Assembly (NCBI GenBank): GCA_002633005.1
Contig: NMRA01000088.1
Coordinates: forward strand, 257,074-321,073
Direction: 5' to 3'
From: Phoronis australis
Lineage: Eukaryota > Phoronida > Phoronidae
Length of the DNA stretch: 64,000 bases
Positions 14,701 through 28,147 of the stretch are shown piece by piece. The position numbers and the translations under genes are program-made. Positions within the stretch are counted from its first letter, which is position 1. Every line of letters starts with the position of its first letter. The notes beneath the pieces are model-generated. The model worked only from the letters and a program-made list of their open reading frames with translations. It was not told the origin of the DNA and ran no database searches.

Positions 14701-16074
14701 CAAATGTTTAGGTGCCCGGGATGTCAATGTTGAGGCTAGCTTGACGAAACGTGACAAATTCCTTTTCCTGCTTTCTGGTAATCAAATTCCTTGGATTATT
14801 CATCTCCCAAGAAATGTAAGCACATTTTTAATAGGTCATTCATAAACCATCTTCAATAGACAAATCATGAAAGGGAAAGCCCATACACGAATGACATAAT
14901 ATATCGATACTCAGAGTGCATCTTATTGGTCGGATCCTGTGCTTTTGACTATTTCCATCCTTTACCCCGAGCTTTCTGCCTTGAGTTCACCAATCTGGGG
15001 CTTCACAACACTGATAATATTGAAGATTATTTTCTTACTTTTCGAAAAAACGTAAATGCTCAACATCCTTAACATTTAAAACTAGTACGTAGTGATTTTT
15101 AGGGCCCGAACAGTACAGTTTTCTACACCCAACCAAATCAAGGGAGCTTATCTTAATCTTTTAGGCATATAACTCTCATACATTATTACAATAAGGTTGT
15201 GATAAAAGGAACACGATGCTTCTTGCTTTGCGGCTTCATTTGTGATCTGCCGGAGGTCTTGCGAGTTGCGAGGATCTTAATCTCGACACTAGCGCACTTG
15301 TCAATCGCTTGTTAGCCTGTGATTGGCTGCTGTACAAACTTCGATTGGGCAGCAGTCAATCGCAGGGTAGCTAACGATAGACAAGCGCGTTACGCATTGA
15401 TCAAAACATCGCGAGACTTCCAGCAGATCGCAAGAGACATTACACTTCCTGCAATATATGTATGGAGTAGAGAGATAAGCACTAAAAAGATAGTGATAAG
15501 GGTCTGTGACAGACTTTGATTTTGGGTTGATGTAGTATGATTTTCCAGGTCTCAATTACAAAATGACATCGAAATTCTCAACCCAGCAGTCGTTTTGTTG
15601 CATCAACAAGATCCCAGCAAGCAGAATTCATCATTGTGCAGCTATATTCTGAATCTGACAACAGGGTCACAGTGTTACTGCATAATTAATTTACTCTCGT
15701 TTGAAGCTAGTGGCTTTTTTATCCATTCTTTGACAGAAAGCATATCAGATTAGTATATCTTTCAGTTTCAGATGCTGAGGGGCCTCAGTTCACTGAGTTC
15801 GGTAACTTTTTCTCTTGGGAGGGGTCAGAAATTGATATGACATCATTTGTACAGAAGACTATCGATCAGCCACGAAACATTACGGTAACACCTCAGAGTT
15901 AGACTGTTTGTTAACAATGTACTGCAACGTGAAGAGACGACAAATCCTGCAAAAATTCCAAAAATTAACGAGAAATGTTGTAACCCACGTGCCTTTTTCG
16001 TCATTGAATATTTCACAAACGACGCAATTTGCAGCAGTAAAATTTGACAAGCAAATAACTTAGAGGCTACTTTA

Positions 16075-16260
<186 letters not shown>

Positions 16261-19249
16261 AGGGTACAACTAAGGAAAATCTGAACTGGTTAAAAATGAA
16301 TATTTGGTAATTTATTCAAAAAAATATTGAGCAAGAGATTTTTTTGAGACATTTTGAAGTTCCACAAGGGAATCTAACACTTCATCGTGTCTCAAATCTT
16401 GTAAAATAATCTGTTACATTCCTACCCCCATAAACATATCAATGGCACGAACAGATGGAGGCGCGTCTTGTACTGACCAATGAGGGATGTCCTACATTAT
16501 TGCGACATCTATTGATCGCCCCCTCACTTGTCAAGTGAGTGCTGTCAAGTTCACTGCAAGTCCGTGTTTGCATAGGCCCAACGTCTATTTTTGCTGTTCG
16601 GTAGAGAAGGCTGACAGACACTGATAGCGCTAAGATCCCTAATATATGTGGTATGCTGGCACCGCATTGTTCCACTGGCGCTGTTTGATGATCATGCTCG
16701 AACTGCCTGAGAGGGATGCCCCCCGCATTTTGAGAACCAGTCTTTCAAAGTTTGATGCCCGTTATTTCGTGGGGACTCAAAATTCGGCACGTTATATCAG
16801 ACCATTACCCGTTTTTTTGTTATTTCATTGCTGCTTCTTCTCACCGAGTAGCGCCGAGCCGTTTGTGGTAGCGCATTATCTGATATTTTTCTGATGTTCT
16901 CAGTACTCACTATGTTCGATGGCATTATCGCAAACAGTTTTTTGTCAGTATAAAGACTCCAAACTTCACACCCTGACACAATTTTTACCCGACTTCCGTC
17001 ACCGATATAGGTTTCCTGATAATTTTATTGTGCCGAGGACCAAACTTATAATTACATAATAACGCCAATTTTTACCTACGTTTTTGCATCTCATTTTTTT
17101 AAAGAAATCACAACCAAACTGCCGAGAGTCCACCTTTTTGCTGTAAGGGCGCACTTCAGTACAAAACGAGGTGGCGTAACATTTTTATGGCCACGTCTAC
17201 TCAAAGAGAAACCGGTCCGAGGTCCAGCGCTTCCTGGTTATTCGGTATGCATGTGTCAGACAGCATGCGCGTACCCAGGGGGTGAGGGTGGGGGCTCAGA
17301 GGCTCGAACGAGCCCCCCGGCCCCCATTTTTGCGAAGTGGGCAAAAAACCGGTCCGCCTCACTAGAGTCGAAATAATAACTTCAAAAAAAAAACGAGACA
17401 AAAGTACAATAAAAAAGCAGGAACTACCAAAATTCGGCGAATGCGCAATTCATAGCTCTGAACGTAACCTGTGAATCTTGGTGAAAGGTCCACATTCTCA
17501 AAAATTCGAGCCCCAAATTTTTTAGACTGGGTGCACGCATGGACAGAGACCCATAATAAAAATGTACAGCTTGGTCAGCAAGCGGTCCTGTTGATCCGAC
17601 TAAGGATATGAGGAATGACTCGCACAGGCAGTGATCCGACGACATTTTGCCTCGCAGCCTGAGCCACTGAGGTTATACAAAACCGTGGAATCACTTGTCA
17701 GGACAATCAAAACAGTAACGAATTAAACATGAGTATTTGGAAATTATATTTTGTAATTTGTCCCGGTAGAAATATCATCCACTCGTACTTGTGTGGGCTA
17801 CGAGAGATCAAAACATTAAGGAACACAATGCTTTACTGCGCCAGGCTAGATGACTGAAAGTAAAAACGCGACCACATAGATGTGAATTCATAGAACTGTT
17901 TGCACGAAAAGCCAGTCTTGAAAACTATCGCGCACTACTACAATACTTCAGTTTTTTTACCCGGCCCACGATAGGTAGTACATCCTGGAAGAAAAAAGAT
18001 GTGGCATTTTTGGAGTTGCCCCGGCAGTAAAATTTTCCATAATTCTGATACAAGTCGACATACATTGAACCAACTGGGGAAAATAATGATCAGCGCGACG
18101 ACTGGCCTGATCACTTGAAACCTGGCGACTCGCATTTCTTTTTTCCAAAGGCTTTTCGCCAAACGCCTGACGTGCGCAAATTTCCGTGGCCTAGTTGAGA
18201 CTCATTGATCTAAAAAAAAATAACAATTTAAAGAGCAATGGAATGAGCCGATTTTCCGTACCAGCAAAGCCGCAAAAACAGGCTGATGTTTTTTTTACTC
18301 AAGACCCCTGGCCGGTGGGCGGCCGAGATGAGTTGACTGGCTCAACCGCCGGGCAGACTGACACAACGGGATTACTCTCATGTTTGGTATTACATATTGT
18401 ACTTGTCTTATTAGACTAAATTGAAATTCCAGCCTACGAGGACTGTGGGTAACTCAGCACCGTAGTGCAATAAACTTTTGGAAGTTTTAGGCCCTGTCCA
18501 AGGCTGCAGCGGTGCAGTGTAGGCTTACGGCTTGGCGCGTGACGACCGTCGGATCCATCTTGGACTATTTGAAATACTGTTTTGGAGACTATGCAAGTCA
18601 CTGAAGCAAACCAGTCCGCAAACCCAAAATTCGAGACCCCTACATCCCCACATTTCAGGTTGGGCGCGTGCATCTACAGCATTTCTGGTTATTCCTGTAC
18701 CATGGCCCCCGTAATTCAAAATCGTGGATCCGCCCCTGAAAACCCTAAAGCTCTGGGGTGAGCCCAGAGCCCGTCAGCATCATAGACATCAAAGATGTCA
18801 ATGCTCACCACCACAAAACTTAACACGAGATGTCGCGCAAACTGTTTCATGATCGGTGATTGGTTGACTTTTGTCACATGGGGATTTGAACTTTGGCAGA
18901 CTAACAGACAGACGACGGTCGTGTAGAAGATTGTTCAACTTATGAGGTGATTTTATCGTGTACTTTATTGAATATTTGTGCAAATGCTTTATGATTATCA
19001 CAAACCATATAAGAATGGTTAAATAAGCGCCTGATTACATTATAAATAATAATAAACGTTATTTTCTGTCGAGATGCTGTCTTCTTTCCCGTCTATCCAT
19101 TTGCCGGGTTGACATCCGCCCGACCGGTCTGTCATCCTTTTTCGCTTTAAGTTCGAGTAAAAAATGGATGATTCGGCTGCATTTGATTTTAGTGCAAAGC
19201 TTTTAATATGTACCTAATCATATTTCCATCCGATTTTTCCTTTGTTCAG
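16261..19249. other. Intergenic region upstream of AMPK alpha
   Basis: Non-coding as far as I can see. It contains one fragment (about 16717-16785) that shares TTTTGAGAACCAGT and GATGCCCGTTAT with the inverted repeat at 2235-2290. It also contains GC-richer stretches near 17270-17340 and 18530-18740, where overlapping spurious frames occur on both strands. No recognisable exon was found. Confidence 0.5.
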
Positions 19250-19355
19250 CTACTTAAAAGTTGTCCTTCGAAACAATGATGACTATTTTGAGAATTGTAT
19301 GATTAGAAATCTGCCTGTGGTTGTTGATAAATTCAATTTGAAAATGAATGGGCAG
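19250..19355 (+). CDS. Candidate orphan exon, unknown protein
   Basis: A 106-nt stretch bounded by a good acceptor (pyrimidine tract then TTTGTTCAG) and a GTTAGT donor. It is open in one frame as one base plus 35 codons: YLKVVLRNNDDYFENCMIRN, then LPVVVDKFNLKMNGQ. The composition looks protein-like, but I do not recognise the family. No phase-matching neighbour exon is evident: a nearby ATG at about 19165 (MDDSAAFDFS) does not splice to it in the right phase. It could be a pseudo-exon or part of a gene whose other exons I cannot see. Confidence 0.3.
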
Positions 19356-21262
19356 GTTAGTAGCCACGTTGGTTTCTAGGGTTCATAAAATAGGACAATA
19401 GTTCACTTTGGGGTTATTGTTTTCAATGTGACTATTAACATTCTGTTTTCTGAATCCTCTCGTCATGGCGATTCCAAAAGTGTGGTACTCATGCCATCTC
19501 TCTCTTCTTATTCATGCATTCCAGTGTTGTTCTGAGGCTTTCATTTGCTAGTAAGATGATCTCGGCTGGCAGCCATTATAAGATTGCGAGTTCTCTGTGC
19601 AAGAATGATAATAGGCAACACGTAGTCCCCCCGGCTGGCTATGCAGGGCTACAACACTGCCCAGGCATGGCCATGTGCCTCTGTGTTAATTTCATCCCGT
19701 GTATTTTAAACAGGCGGTAGGTCAAATCCACTCACTAAATAAGAGGTTTTCACCTCGTCAAAAATACATTTTACACTTAAAATTGTCACTAAAAAGCACT
19801 TACTTTCTTCAGCTGTCCTCTCTGGTTCTACTCATATCCTCGGTGAAGGACATGTATAGGAATTAAGAGAACTTTGGCAAGGATTTCCAACTCCACTTTT
19901 TTGATTGCCCTTAACTTTTTCAGCCGGCGCGATAACCACTAAGTATTTCAGTTGTCACGCAAGTAGGGCAAGCGCAAGACTCGGCGAAATGTGTGACACT
20001 TGCTAAAACGAGTGTGGGAAGATATCCGGTGGAATTAGTACGATTTGTGTCCTTTGGATTTTTTCTTCGGCGTAATTTCGTGTAACTACCTCAAAGTGAC
20101 ATTCGGCGAGAGAAACTGGAGTGAACCGCTTCAGATTTTCATGGATATGTAGAAATTATGTTGACTATACTATGTCCAGAGTCATGTGTTTATTATAACT
20201 CATAGTGTATGTATGACTGGGAGCAACTTTTCATAGGAGTGTACTATCGTATGTGTATGCCTGAGGCGATGTACACGACGATGTAATTTAGATTGATAAC
20301 TATGATCACGCGCGTGTCAGGTGATTAAAAAACTGGCTAGCGTATTGGAGATCGTGGGTGGTATATGAGAGAAATTCTGAGTAGAAAGTTACTTTAAGGA
20401 GTGCCTCTTCAAAATGTCTCCTTTGGAAAAAAGACAAAATTGGTGTTCTCTTGGACATACATCGTCCTCGTTCTCTCGGATATCTTTTGGCTCGTGTTAT
20501 GGCGGACATATGTCAACCCCTAGACAAAATGTGGAAAACAGTACAAGTTAGGTTATACGATAACTAGTATCACTGACACTGACAGGCTAAAATACATGAA
20601 CACAGAAATATTCTGCGACACACTTTGCATGGAAACAACTTTTGTATAGGTTAGCTATTAGTTATCATTCTTGCCGAGAAGTAATATCAAGTATGTACGT
20701 TAATAAGCGTCGTATTGTAAATAATAACCGATACAAAACTTGCAAGTTCCTGCTGATATCCTCCCGTGCTACTTTTTGTAAGTGTCAGCCGCCAGGTCAT
20801 GCACTCCGCTCAGTTTGTTGTCCATTTACCTTTTTTGTGGTTATCGCGCATGGTGAAAAAAAAACGGCGACCAAAAAGGTGGAGTTGGAATTCTTCACTG
20901 CCAACATCATCTTAATTCCCGTAGACATGCTTCACCTAGGATATGCATAGAACCAGAAAGGATCGCAAAGAAAGTAAGCACTTTTTAAGTGACAGTTTTA
21001 AGTGTGAAATGTATTTTTGACAAGGTGAAAACCTCTTATTCAGTGACCAGATTTAGACTACTGTCCATTTAATATACATGAGGTTGAAATTATTACAGAG
21101 ACTGATGCAGAGTGTTGTAGCCTCTCGCCAGCCAGCCAAGAGGCTTCGTGTTGCCCATTAGCCAGCCAGCTAGCTGTATGTAGGCTAACCGATTCAGCCT
21201 AGCTTCACCATACTAGGCTGGGTAATAGTCAGATAGGTGGGTCCCTGATAGAGAATTGAAAT

Positions 21263-21320
21263 GAGAACCAGTTACTCTCTCTGAATAATGTCTGTTAGTC
21301 AGTGGGAGTAACTGGTTCTC
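21263..21320. repeat. 14-bp perfect inverted repeat related to 2235-2290
   Basis: GAGAACCAGTTACT (21263-21276) and its exact complement (21307-21320). It shares the GAGAACC arm core with 2235-2290. Confidence 0.75.
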
Positions 21321-22131
21321 AAAGCACTGGTGCTGGCAGAAGAACTGGGGAGAAGGCATTCATTCATTTTTCAGGACCCGCTAGCTTGTTAAATGTGTTG
21401 CTGGAACTATTTAGATACAAATTTTGTTTTTCTGGGTGGCGTGGGCGCTTCCTCACCTTAAGGAGAAGGTGCCTGTGTCTTCTGATAGTGAATTGTCCAG
21501 TGAAGGAAAGATCACTAAACTTTGACTGCCATCAAAGTTTTAGCAGCCTATGTTTTTTTTTGTACTGCGCAGACCACACGTTTACTTTCACTTGGACTGG
21601 TTGTCAGTTAGTGGACGAAAGACTAATTTCTGATCAGTGACCTTTTTACTGCTTTTTTTCTTCTGGGAAACGATGTGTATTCAGCCCCAAAGTTGAAGCA
21701 CCTAGAGTGCTGGTTGTGCACAGTTAAATGACTTTATATTAGAGAGTATGATTTGACTGTTGTTAGAGAGTGTTAACCTCGAGGGGATGTCTGAGTCATC
21801 ATATCTCTGGGTCCTATCTTATCTTTAAAACTTGCTTTCAGCAGACTCCATTATTGCTGGGGTTTGGACGAATTTGTAGTTTTTGCTTCATTATTGAGGT
21901 TAAATGTAGAACTCTAGAAATAAGTCCAAATTTGGCTAAGTCTGGAACATTATATCTCAGAAATAGCTGGTCAGATTCATTTTTAACTTTCAAGTATTGT
22001 GATTGATGTATACTTCTCTAAACCACTGGTAGGCACTGTTTTTAAAATGTTTTACTTTTGCATGAAGAGCTATCAAAATATAAGGCTTTTGTGATTTTCA
22101 CATGAAACGAAAATGAAATGATATCATAGAA

Positions 22132-23727
22132 AACTGTAACAGCGTTGTAGAGATCTCGTCTTGAATATTAACATCAAATGAATTTTGGTTAACTGTAACA
22201 GCGTTGTAGAGATCTTGTCTTGAATATTAACATCAAATGAATTTTGGTTAACTGTAACAGCGTTGTAAAGATCTCTTCTTGAATATTAACATCAAATGAA
22301 TTTTGGTTAACTGTAACAGCGTTGTAGACAGGGCTCAACATTAACTTTTTAAGCCACTTGCCCTTCGGGCAAGTAGTTGAAACTTTTACTTGCCCGAATA
22401 AAAAATTCACTTGCCCCACGTTCAATCCCAAATAGCACCGTGCATGTGCACACCTAGGTAATGTGTTACGGTAGGGCTGCCTGTGCTGAGCCTCCTCTTG
22501 TGTTGTGCATGCTATATACATGAGTTGCTATTTTTTTAACGATTCTTATAGAACATTTACTTATGTGTCAAAACACTACAGAGACAAATTAGAACTGTAA
22601 CTATGGTATCTGAACCACTGTCTCACGTTCACAGGCGCCGAAATAAGCTAGGACATGGACTCTAGACACTTCTGTGTTTTCATTAGTTTATACGCCCTCA
22701 TGCATTAAACTTTAGTTGTTGCTAAACCTGAATTTGAATTTTTGCTATCCGTAAAAATCTTGCACAGTTTTGGTCATCGGTACCTTGTATTAAATTAAAA
22801 TCAAATTTTAACATATAATAATGCCACATATACTTTTATTTTCAATAAATAATTACATTTTTGAAAAATAGATAGACCGCGAAAAATTCACCCTTCAGAG
22901 CGACAATCCTGAAGACCGTATTCCTCTTCTTTCGGGAGTCGCCACCGGGAGCCGGGAATTCATAAGAATTTCCTTTGGAATTCCCCCTGAATAAATACCA
23001 GGCATTTAAAACTGCTGTGTAGTGTAGAAAATATGTAGTCAATCATTCACTTTTTAGCTTTTGCGCATTGACTTACACGCCGACGAACGCGGTGCTTCCA
23101 GCTGCAGGCCTACATGGGTAAACGCCGGCAAAAATCGCACGTTATCCCTTGTTCACTGTCTCGCAAGCCAGGAGACCTAATTTCCCATGATGGAACCCAT
23201 CCCCGCACTCTTTTCGTTTCATATTGTTGCTTTGATTCTTCCTGAACTTGTTTTTAGCAACTAAACCAATGCCGTACAGGCCTGGACGGCTTGATTCTTT
23301 GGACGTTTTGCCAGAGTGCAGACGATCAGTAGTATCACGTGACAACTTATTCAGAAACTGCAGGGCACGTGCAGAGAAACGAAAGGATTTGACCGCGGGC
23401 GTCATCTGTGCACGCTGCATCACACTCGTTCTATTTTCCTTTCGGTGCTCATTCGAAAACGGGAGTCTCTTTGACGGCCACAGGGACTTTTTCGACGGTT
23501 TTTAGGCTTGTGTCGGGGTTCGTTATTTTGGAGCAAATGTCGAGCAGACAATCTTAGGATCTACTTGCCTATGCGGCCAGCTTTTTAACTTGCCCATCGG
23601 GCAAGTACTTTTCAAATTCCACTTGCAAGGCGCAAAATCTACATGTACACGGGCAATCGGGCAACCGTTAGTGTTGAGCCCTGGTAGAGATCTCGTCTTG
23701 AATATTAACATCAAATGAATTTTGGTT
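22132..23727. repeat. 59-bp tandem array, four units, fourth split by a transposon
   Basis: Units begin AACTGTAACAGCGTTGTAGA and end AATGAATTTTGGTT, at 22132-22190, 22191-22249 and 22250-22308. The fourth is in two pieces, 22309-22328 (20 bp) and 23689-23727 (39 bp), which add up to exactly 59 bp once the inserted element and one copy of the duplicated GTAGA are removed. Units differ by only a few bases. Confidence 0.95.
22329..23683. mobile_element. Inverted-repeat DNA transposon inserted in the 59-bp array
   Basis: A 1355-bp element. The ends are CAGGGCTCAACATTAAC and the complement of CAGGGCTCAACACTAAC (one mismatch in 17). It is flanked by direct repeats GTAGA (22324-22328, 23684-23688). 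Near each end lies a small palindrome ACTTGCCC-3nt-GGGCAAGT (22356-22374, 23588-23606). The CAGGG termini resemble hAT-type elements, but most hATs duplicate 8 bp and here I see 5. Internal frames (for example 23142-23423, minus) do not look like a transposase, so it is probably non-autonomous. Confidence 0.9.
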
Positions 23728-24263
23728 ATAAATGTTATTGATACTGTTGTTTTGTTATGCACCTTTCATGTTTGCCTAATTTTACCAACAAGTCGTGGTC
23801 ACACGACCAAGTTAATGGTGAATCAGTAAACTCAAAAAAAACAAACTGTTATTGGGTTAAAATCTATAGTTTTGTAGATATTTGGCCGAGTACACAGATT
23901 TGTGAATAATATCCTGCATCAACTCAGCGAAGTTGTGCGAAGTGTTATTGATTTAATGTTGCATTGATATTTCTACGTCTTCTTTCTTGTATTAATCTTT
24001 CTTAGTGAGTTGAGAACTTGCTGGAATTTTACCATGGTAAAATGGTAAATTCTCATCAATTATGAGCAAAGTAGTCGCTAAAATTGCCTTCTTTTCGTTT
24101 TTCAAGGTCTTCGGACATTGTGAATGTCCGCAATTTCAAATTTACATTGTCAGATGATGCTAGCTTGGTACAGAACTTGAACTTGGAAAACCATAATTTG
24201 ATGCTACATATCTTTCATGCAAAAATGAGAAACTAAAATTTAATTTGTCGACCATATTTTGTA

Positions 24264-24587
24264 ATGAATGGGTTTGGCGGGCGTTCATCAGTTTTTGCTG
24301 ATTTTGGGCTAGAAAAAAAGGTCGTGTCAGGTCCAACACTTTGTTCCGTAGAATGTATTAAAGTTGAAAATCTGAGCAGTATACTAGGCCAAAGACTTAA
24401 AAACTTGTACAGAGTCAACTTATACATTTTTATGACTACTGAAAGAGCAGCCGCGTACTTGAAAAACGAGCATAAATACACCGAATCAGCAGTTTTCACG
24501 CCAAAGCTGACATTCTTGTGCGATTACTACGAATTGAGAAATGGTGCATTCAGACTGCCAAAACTCCACATTACAGAAATCAGGTAA
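24264..24587 (+). CDS. Unrecognised 107-codon open frame
   Basis: The longest clean single frame in this stretch, starting MNGFGGRSSV and ending KLHITEIR before a TAA. The composition is balanced and contains segments such as DYYELRNGAF that could be coding. There is no recognised domain and no clear upstream acceptor; a CAG/GTAAAA sequence at its end could be a donor. It may be part of an unlinked exon or of an old transposon. I assign no function. Confidence 0.15.
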   Translation: MNGFGGRSSVFADFGLEKKVVSGPTLCSVECIKVENLSSILGQRLKNLYRVNLYIFMTTERAAAYLKNEHKYTESAVFTPKLTFLCDYYELRNGAFRLPKLHITEIR

Positions 24588-26180
24588 AAAGTGGATGTCG
24601 TCCAGCCATTTTTTTACAAATCCCAAGTGTCTCAAGGGTACCTGAATTTCCATCTAAATTTTAACTTCCTGCTTGGAAGCAGTAAAAGTTTTGAGAAAAG
24701 CCGCGGCTTAGCAAAAAGTTGGTCAAGAGGTTGACTGCAACAGCTCGCAGTTTTTTCCTCAGAACAGATTCAAAAACCAAGCAAGTTTCATTCGTAGCCC
24801 TTCACATGCAGCACAAAACTTAAAATGCACAGCCAGTCCAGCAGGTGCCTTTTTATGAAATTGGGGGAGCCAAATGTAACCTTTGTCCAAAAGAGCTACT
24901 AAGTGCCATCTGAGATTTTACCTCACTCAACATTATTCATTATTGGTTGCCTATTCAATTGCTGCTCAACTGAATATCTTTAGATTTGATCAATCGTCAT
25001 GGAAACTTGCTTAGAGTGACTTTATTGTTCACGCAACAATTAGCCGCTTACCAAATTAACCTTTACCAAATTAACCGAGTTCTTTTACATCCAAGTGGGT
25101 AATATTCCAATTGGCAGTGTTGGGTCATGTAATTTGTGTCAACAGGAAACCAGTTTATAGACAACCTATTGACACAATGTGCAGTTTGAGATGGTTGCCT
25201 TCGTGTACTAGTTTGGGTCGTCACCAATTGCTTCCAGCTTTTGGCACTTGGACTTGTGTTTTTTACTTAGCTACTTAGGTACTTCAGTGGTTGCCGTAGG
25301 TTAGGTTGAGTTGAGACATCATTTTCAAATTTGCCTTGGGGAATTCGTTGGCCTTGAGAGGCGATTGCAATTGAGTGCTTGTTGCTGTTTTACCGATGTC
25401 CGGTATTGACCAAGTAATATCGTAGTGCAGATTCATTTTTTGCAGGAGTAGAAATTTTGGAAAACTACACATTGTTATATGAGGACTGGGAGAGTAGACT
25501 TTGGAGCATTGAAAAATGCTACCATGTGCCAGTTTGTAATGCTCAATATGTCAGGGCCAGGTCCATGTTCAAAATTGGGTGGTGTTCCCCATTGACGACC
25601 TTGGCGTGGAGGTCAAATGTGGCATTGTACTCTATAATCCTGTTCACACACAGCCTACCCTACCCTAGAACAACTTTCACTAGTGCAACTTACCCCAATT
25701 TTAAGTGGAGCGTCCACACACATATATCCGATAACTAGGGTAAGGCGGAAGTTGTCGCTGTGTGCATGACAATGAACAGCTGAAGCGAATACGGGGTACA
25801 AAAGAAAACTGTATATAACAGTAGAACACACACTTAACGAAAACGAAGACCAGTAAGTTGTCCAAGCATGCTGCCGGTAATTACTTCCGCCGCACTCCAC
25901 TTTTGTGCAAGTTACCTTAGAACTTTTTGCCCTACCTTGATAATGTGGAGTAATTTGTCACAAGTGGGGTAAGCTGCAATAGTTTAAATAGCGAGAGAGA
26001 CATAATGATTCTTTTTCAGTTTTGCGACTCTGCTGATATGTGTGTTAGCGGCAATTCCTTCAGAAAGCTAGGTGAAACGTAGAATTCATTTCTCTGTCAC
26101 CGCAAAAAAGAAGGGAATCCTGTGATATGTCACTTATGCAAGTTGGATTTGTTTTACGAGATTGGCAATTTGCAGCTACA

Positions 26181-26290
26181 GTAAAATCTCGCCAGTATAG
26201 GACACAATATGGCCGACAAGTGAAATTTTATTTTCTTGTTTTTTAATAAAAGATAAGTAGCACTAAATAAATGACAATGTTTTTGAGAAA
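26181..26290. repeat. TIR-family repeat, copy 1
   Basis: GTAAAATCTCGCCAGTATAG followed by GACACAATATGGCCGAC and a stretch containing AAGTAGCAC. It is closely paralleled by the copy at 28389. Confidence 0.65.
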
Positions 26291-28011
26291 TCGTAGCCGT
26301 TCAAAACTAGCTTTTGAAAAATAAAAAAGACCAATTTTAGCAATTATTTTTGTCAGAAATTGGCCCATCGTCTGGTGAACACGTTGGAAGTTGTTCAAGT
26401 TGTGACGCTGTGGCAAAGCCTTTCTTTTCTTCATCCTAATTCCCGCCTTCACACTGAATGCTTTTGCAGAGGTAGAAAAGTACATTGTATGATTGAATTT
26501 ATTTTTGAAACGTATGACCAGTAACGCACTTCTGAGCCAAGTCAGACGAGACGACAACTTTGATATAAATAGTGCAATTAGGGAAACTTACTTTAAGATT
26601 GCATTTCGCCCCCTTTAGCCCACACTTTAAACACATTTGGAGTTCTTAGCAGAAGTGTTGAAACTAACAGCTGCTGTTTGATGCACTCACGGCAAATGGT
26701 CCCTATTGTGTCACATGATTGACGTAGAAGTCTATTCGCGTCATATGAAAAATTCAGGGTTGGCCAACCCCTACAAAATTGACGATTTTCCGATGCGTTT
26801 CTTGACCTGGATTTGTACATTTTTCTTGGTAACGGATAAGTTCTATCATGGTAAAGGAAATTTCGAGACCATTTTTATTAGAGTAAGAGCTCCGATTTTA
26901 TTTTCATTTTTCAGCCTTCTAAGCAGAGAGAAGTACAGCTTTAATATTAAATAATGATTAGCTTGGTTGCAGCATAGCCTTGTGGCATTCTGGGAAGTGG
27001 CTATTCTACAGTTATAAATGTATTTTCCTCTGTGGAGTGTGTTTTGTTTGATTGCTAGGATAATGGAAGATCCAAAATGGTTTGTTTCTCCAAAAAAATC
27101 AATCACCGTTGTCAGATATCATTATGGGGTGTAGTACGGCCTATGGTAATATGGCTGAAGCATGTGTTGTCAGGCTTGAGGCAGTGATATATTGTTCGAT
27201 AATTACCCAAGCACTGTTTTCATGGTGGTTTAGCCTTAAAGGTTCAACAAAAAGTATCTAGACCTAGTGTGCTAAGATCATCTATGTTTTCGCATTTTGC
27301 CGTGTCCGAAGATTAAGAAAAAACAATGTCTAGGCAAACTACTGTTCTGTAATGAAGTAATTTTGAATTACTAAGGCAATGATCGGAGCGGAGTACACTA
27401 AAACGTCAGTTTGGTATTTGTCCTGTTTTCTGGTCGTTGACCTACTACGGATACTGTCATTCTGCTATGAACATCTATGATGTGCAGATTGCTCGTCTTT
27501 TTTCCTTTACGAATAACATGGGTGTTCACCCAAACATCGTTATTTTCTCATGAAAATGTTGTTTCTTATCTATTGAACCACAGTTGTTTTTGCATGAACT
27601 ACTGCTCTTGAAAAAAGAAATTTACTCATAAGAGAGAAATTGTCCTGAAAAAACTGACGCTGCCATTGCGGTTTCATTAATAAGGCTATTGATAATGACA
27701 ACACTGCTAAAGCCCAATCTTAAACTAATATTAGTCTTCCTCTTGCATGACTGATCTTATAACATGTGTGCCACTCAAAAACATTTAGAATTTACAATCT
27801 GACAAAATTTGCGATATTTTTTCATGCGTACAAACTAAATGTTTTTGCACCAAAAATGAGTACGCCACGACAATGAAAAACAGCTAGCCGCCTATCAAGA
27901 TTGAGGGTTGGGTGTAGGGGAAACGGACGGGTGGGGGGGAAACGGACAATTTAATGAGTCTTGTGCAGTTCACTGAAGATTTAAATCACATGTTGTCTAT
28001 TTTGCCTTCAG

Positions 28012-28147
28012 AAACCGACATTAACTATGGCAGTGAACGTGCATTCCACGAGTGCCACAGCGGAGACGCTCAGCCGGAACGAAATGCTAGCGTGGGTGAA
28101 CAATTCTCTACAATTACAGTACAGCAAAGTGGAACAGCTCTGCAGTG
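28012..28147 (+). CDS. MAPRE: EB1 (MAPRE) coding exon 1
   Basis: Start exon of an end-binding protein that tracks growing microtubule plus ends and recruits other plus-end proteins in the cytoplasm. The acceptor CTTCAG precedes 15 nt of 5' leader, then the ATG at 28027. Forty codons plus one base (phase 1) begin [20 protein letters not shown], followed by [20 protein letters not shown]. This aligns throughout with human EB1 (MAVNVYSTS..., LSRHDMLAWIN, KIEQLCSG) and forms the beginning of the calponin-homology (CH) domain. The donor is G/GTAAGG. The upstream acceptor implies at least one non-coding 5' exon that I could not find. Confidence 0.96.

Larger units (their letters stand above)
19356..28011. 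other. Region between orphan exon and EB1 first coding exon
   Basis: Mostly repeats and unassigned sequence: a short inverted repeat (21263-21320), a 59-bp tandem array split by a transposon (22132-23727), and a TIR-type dispersed repeat at about 26181. A 5' untranslated exon and promoter for EB1 should lie somewhere here, because the EB1 ATG exon is preceded by a splice acceptor, but I cannot place them. Confidence 0.5.
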
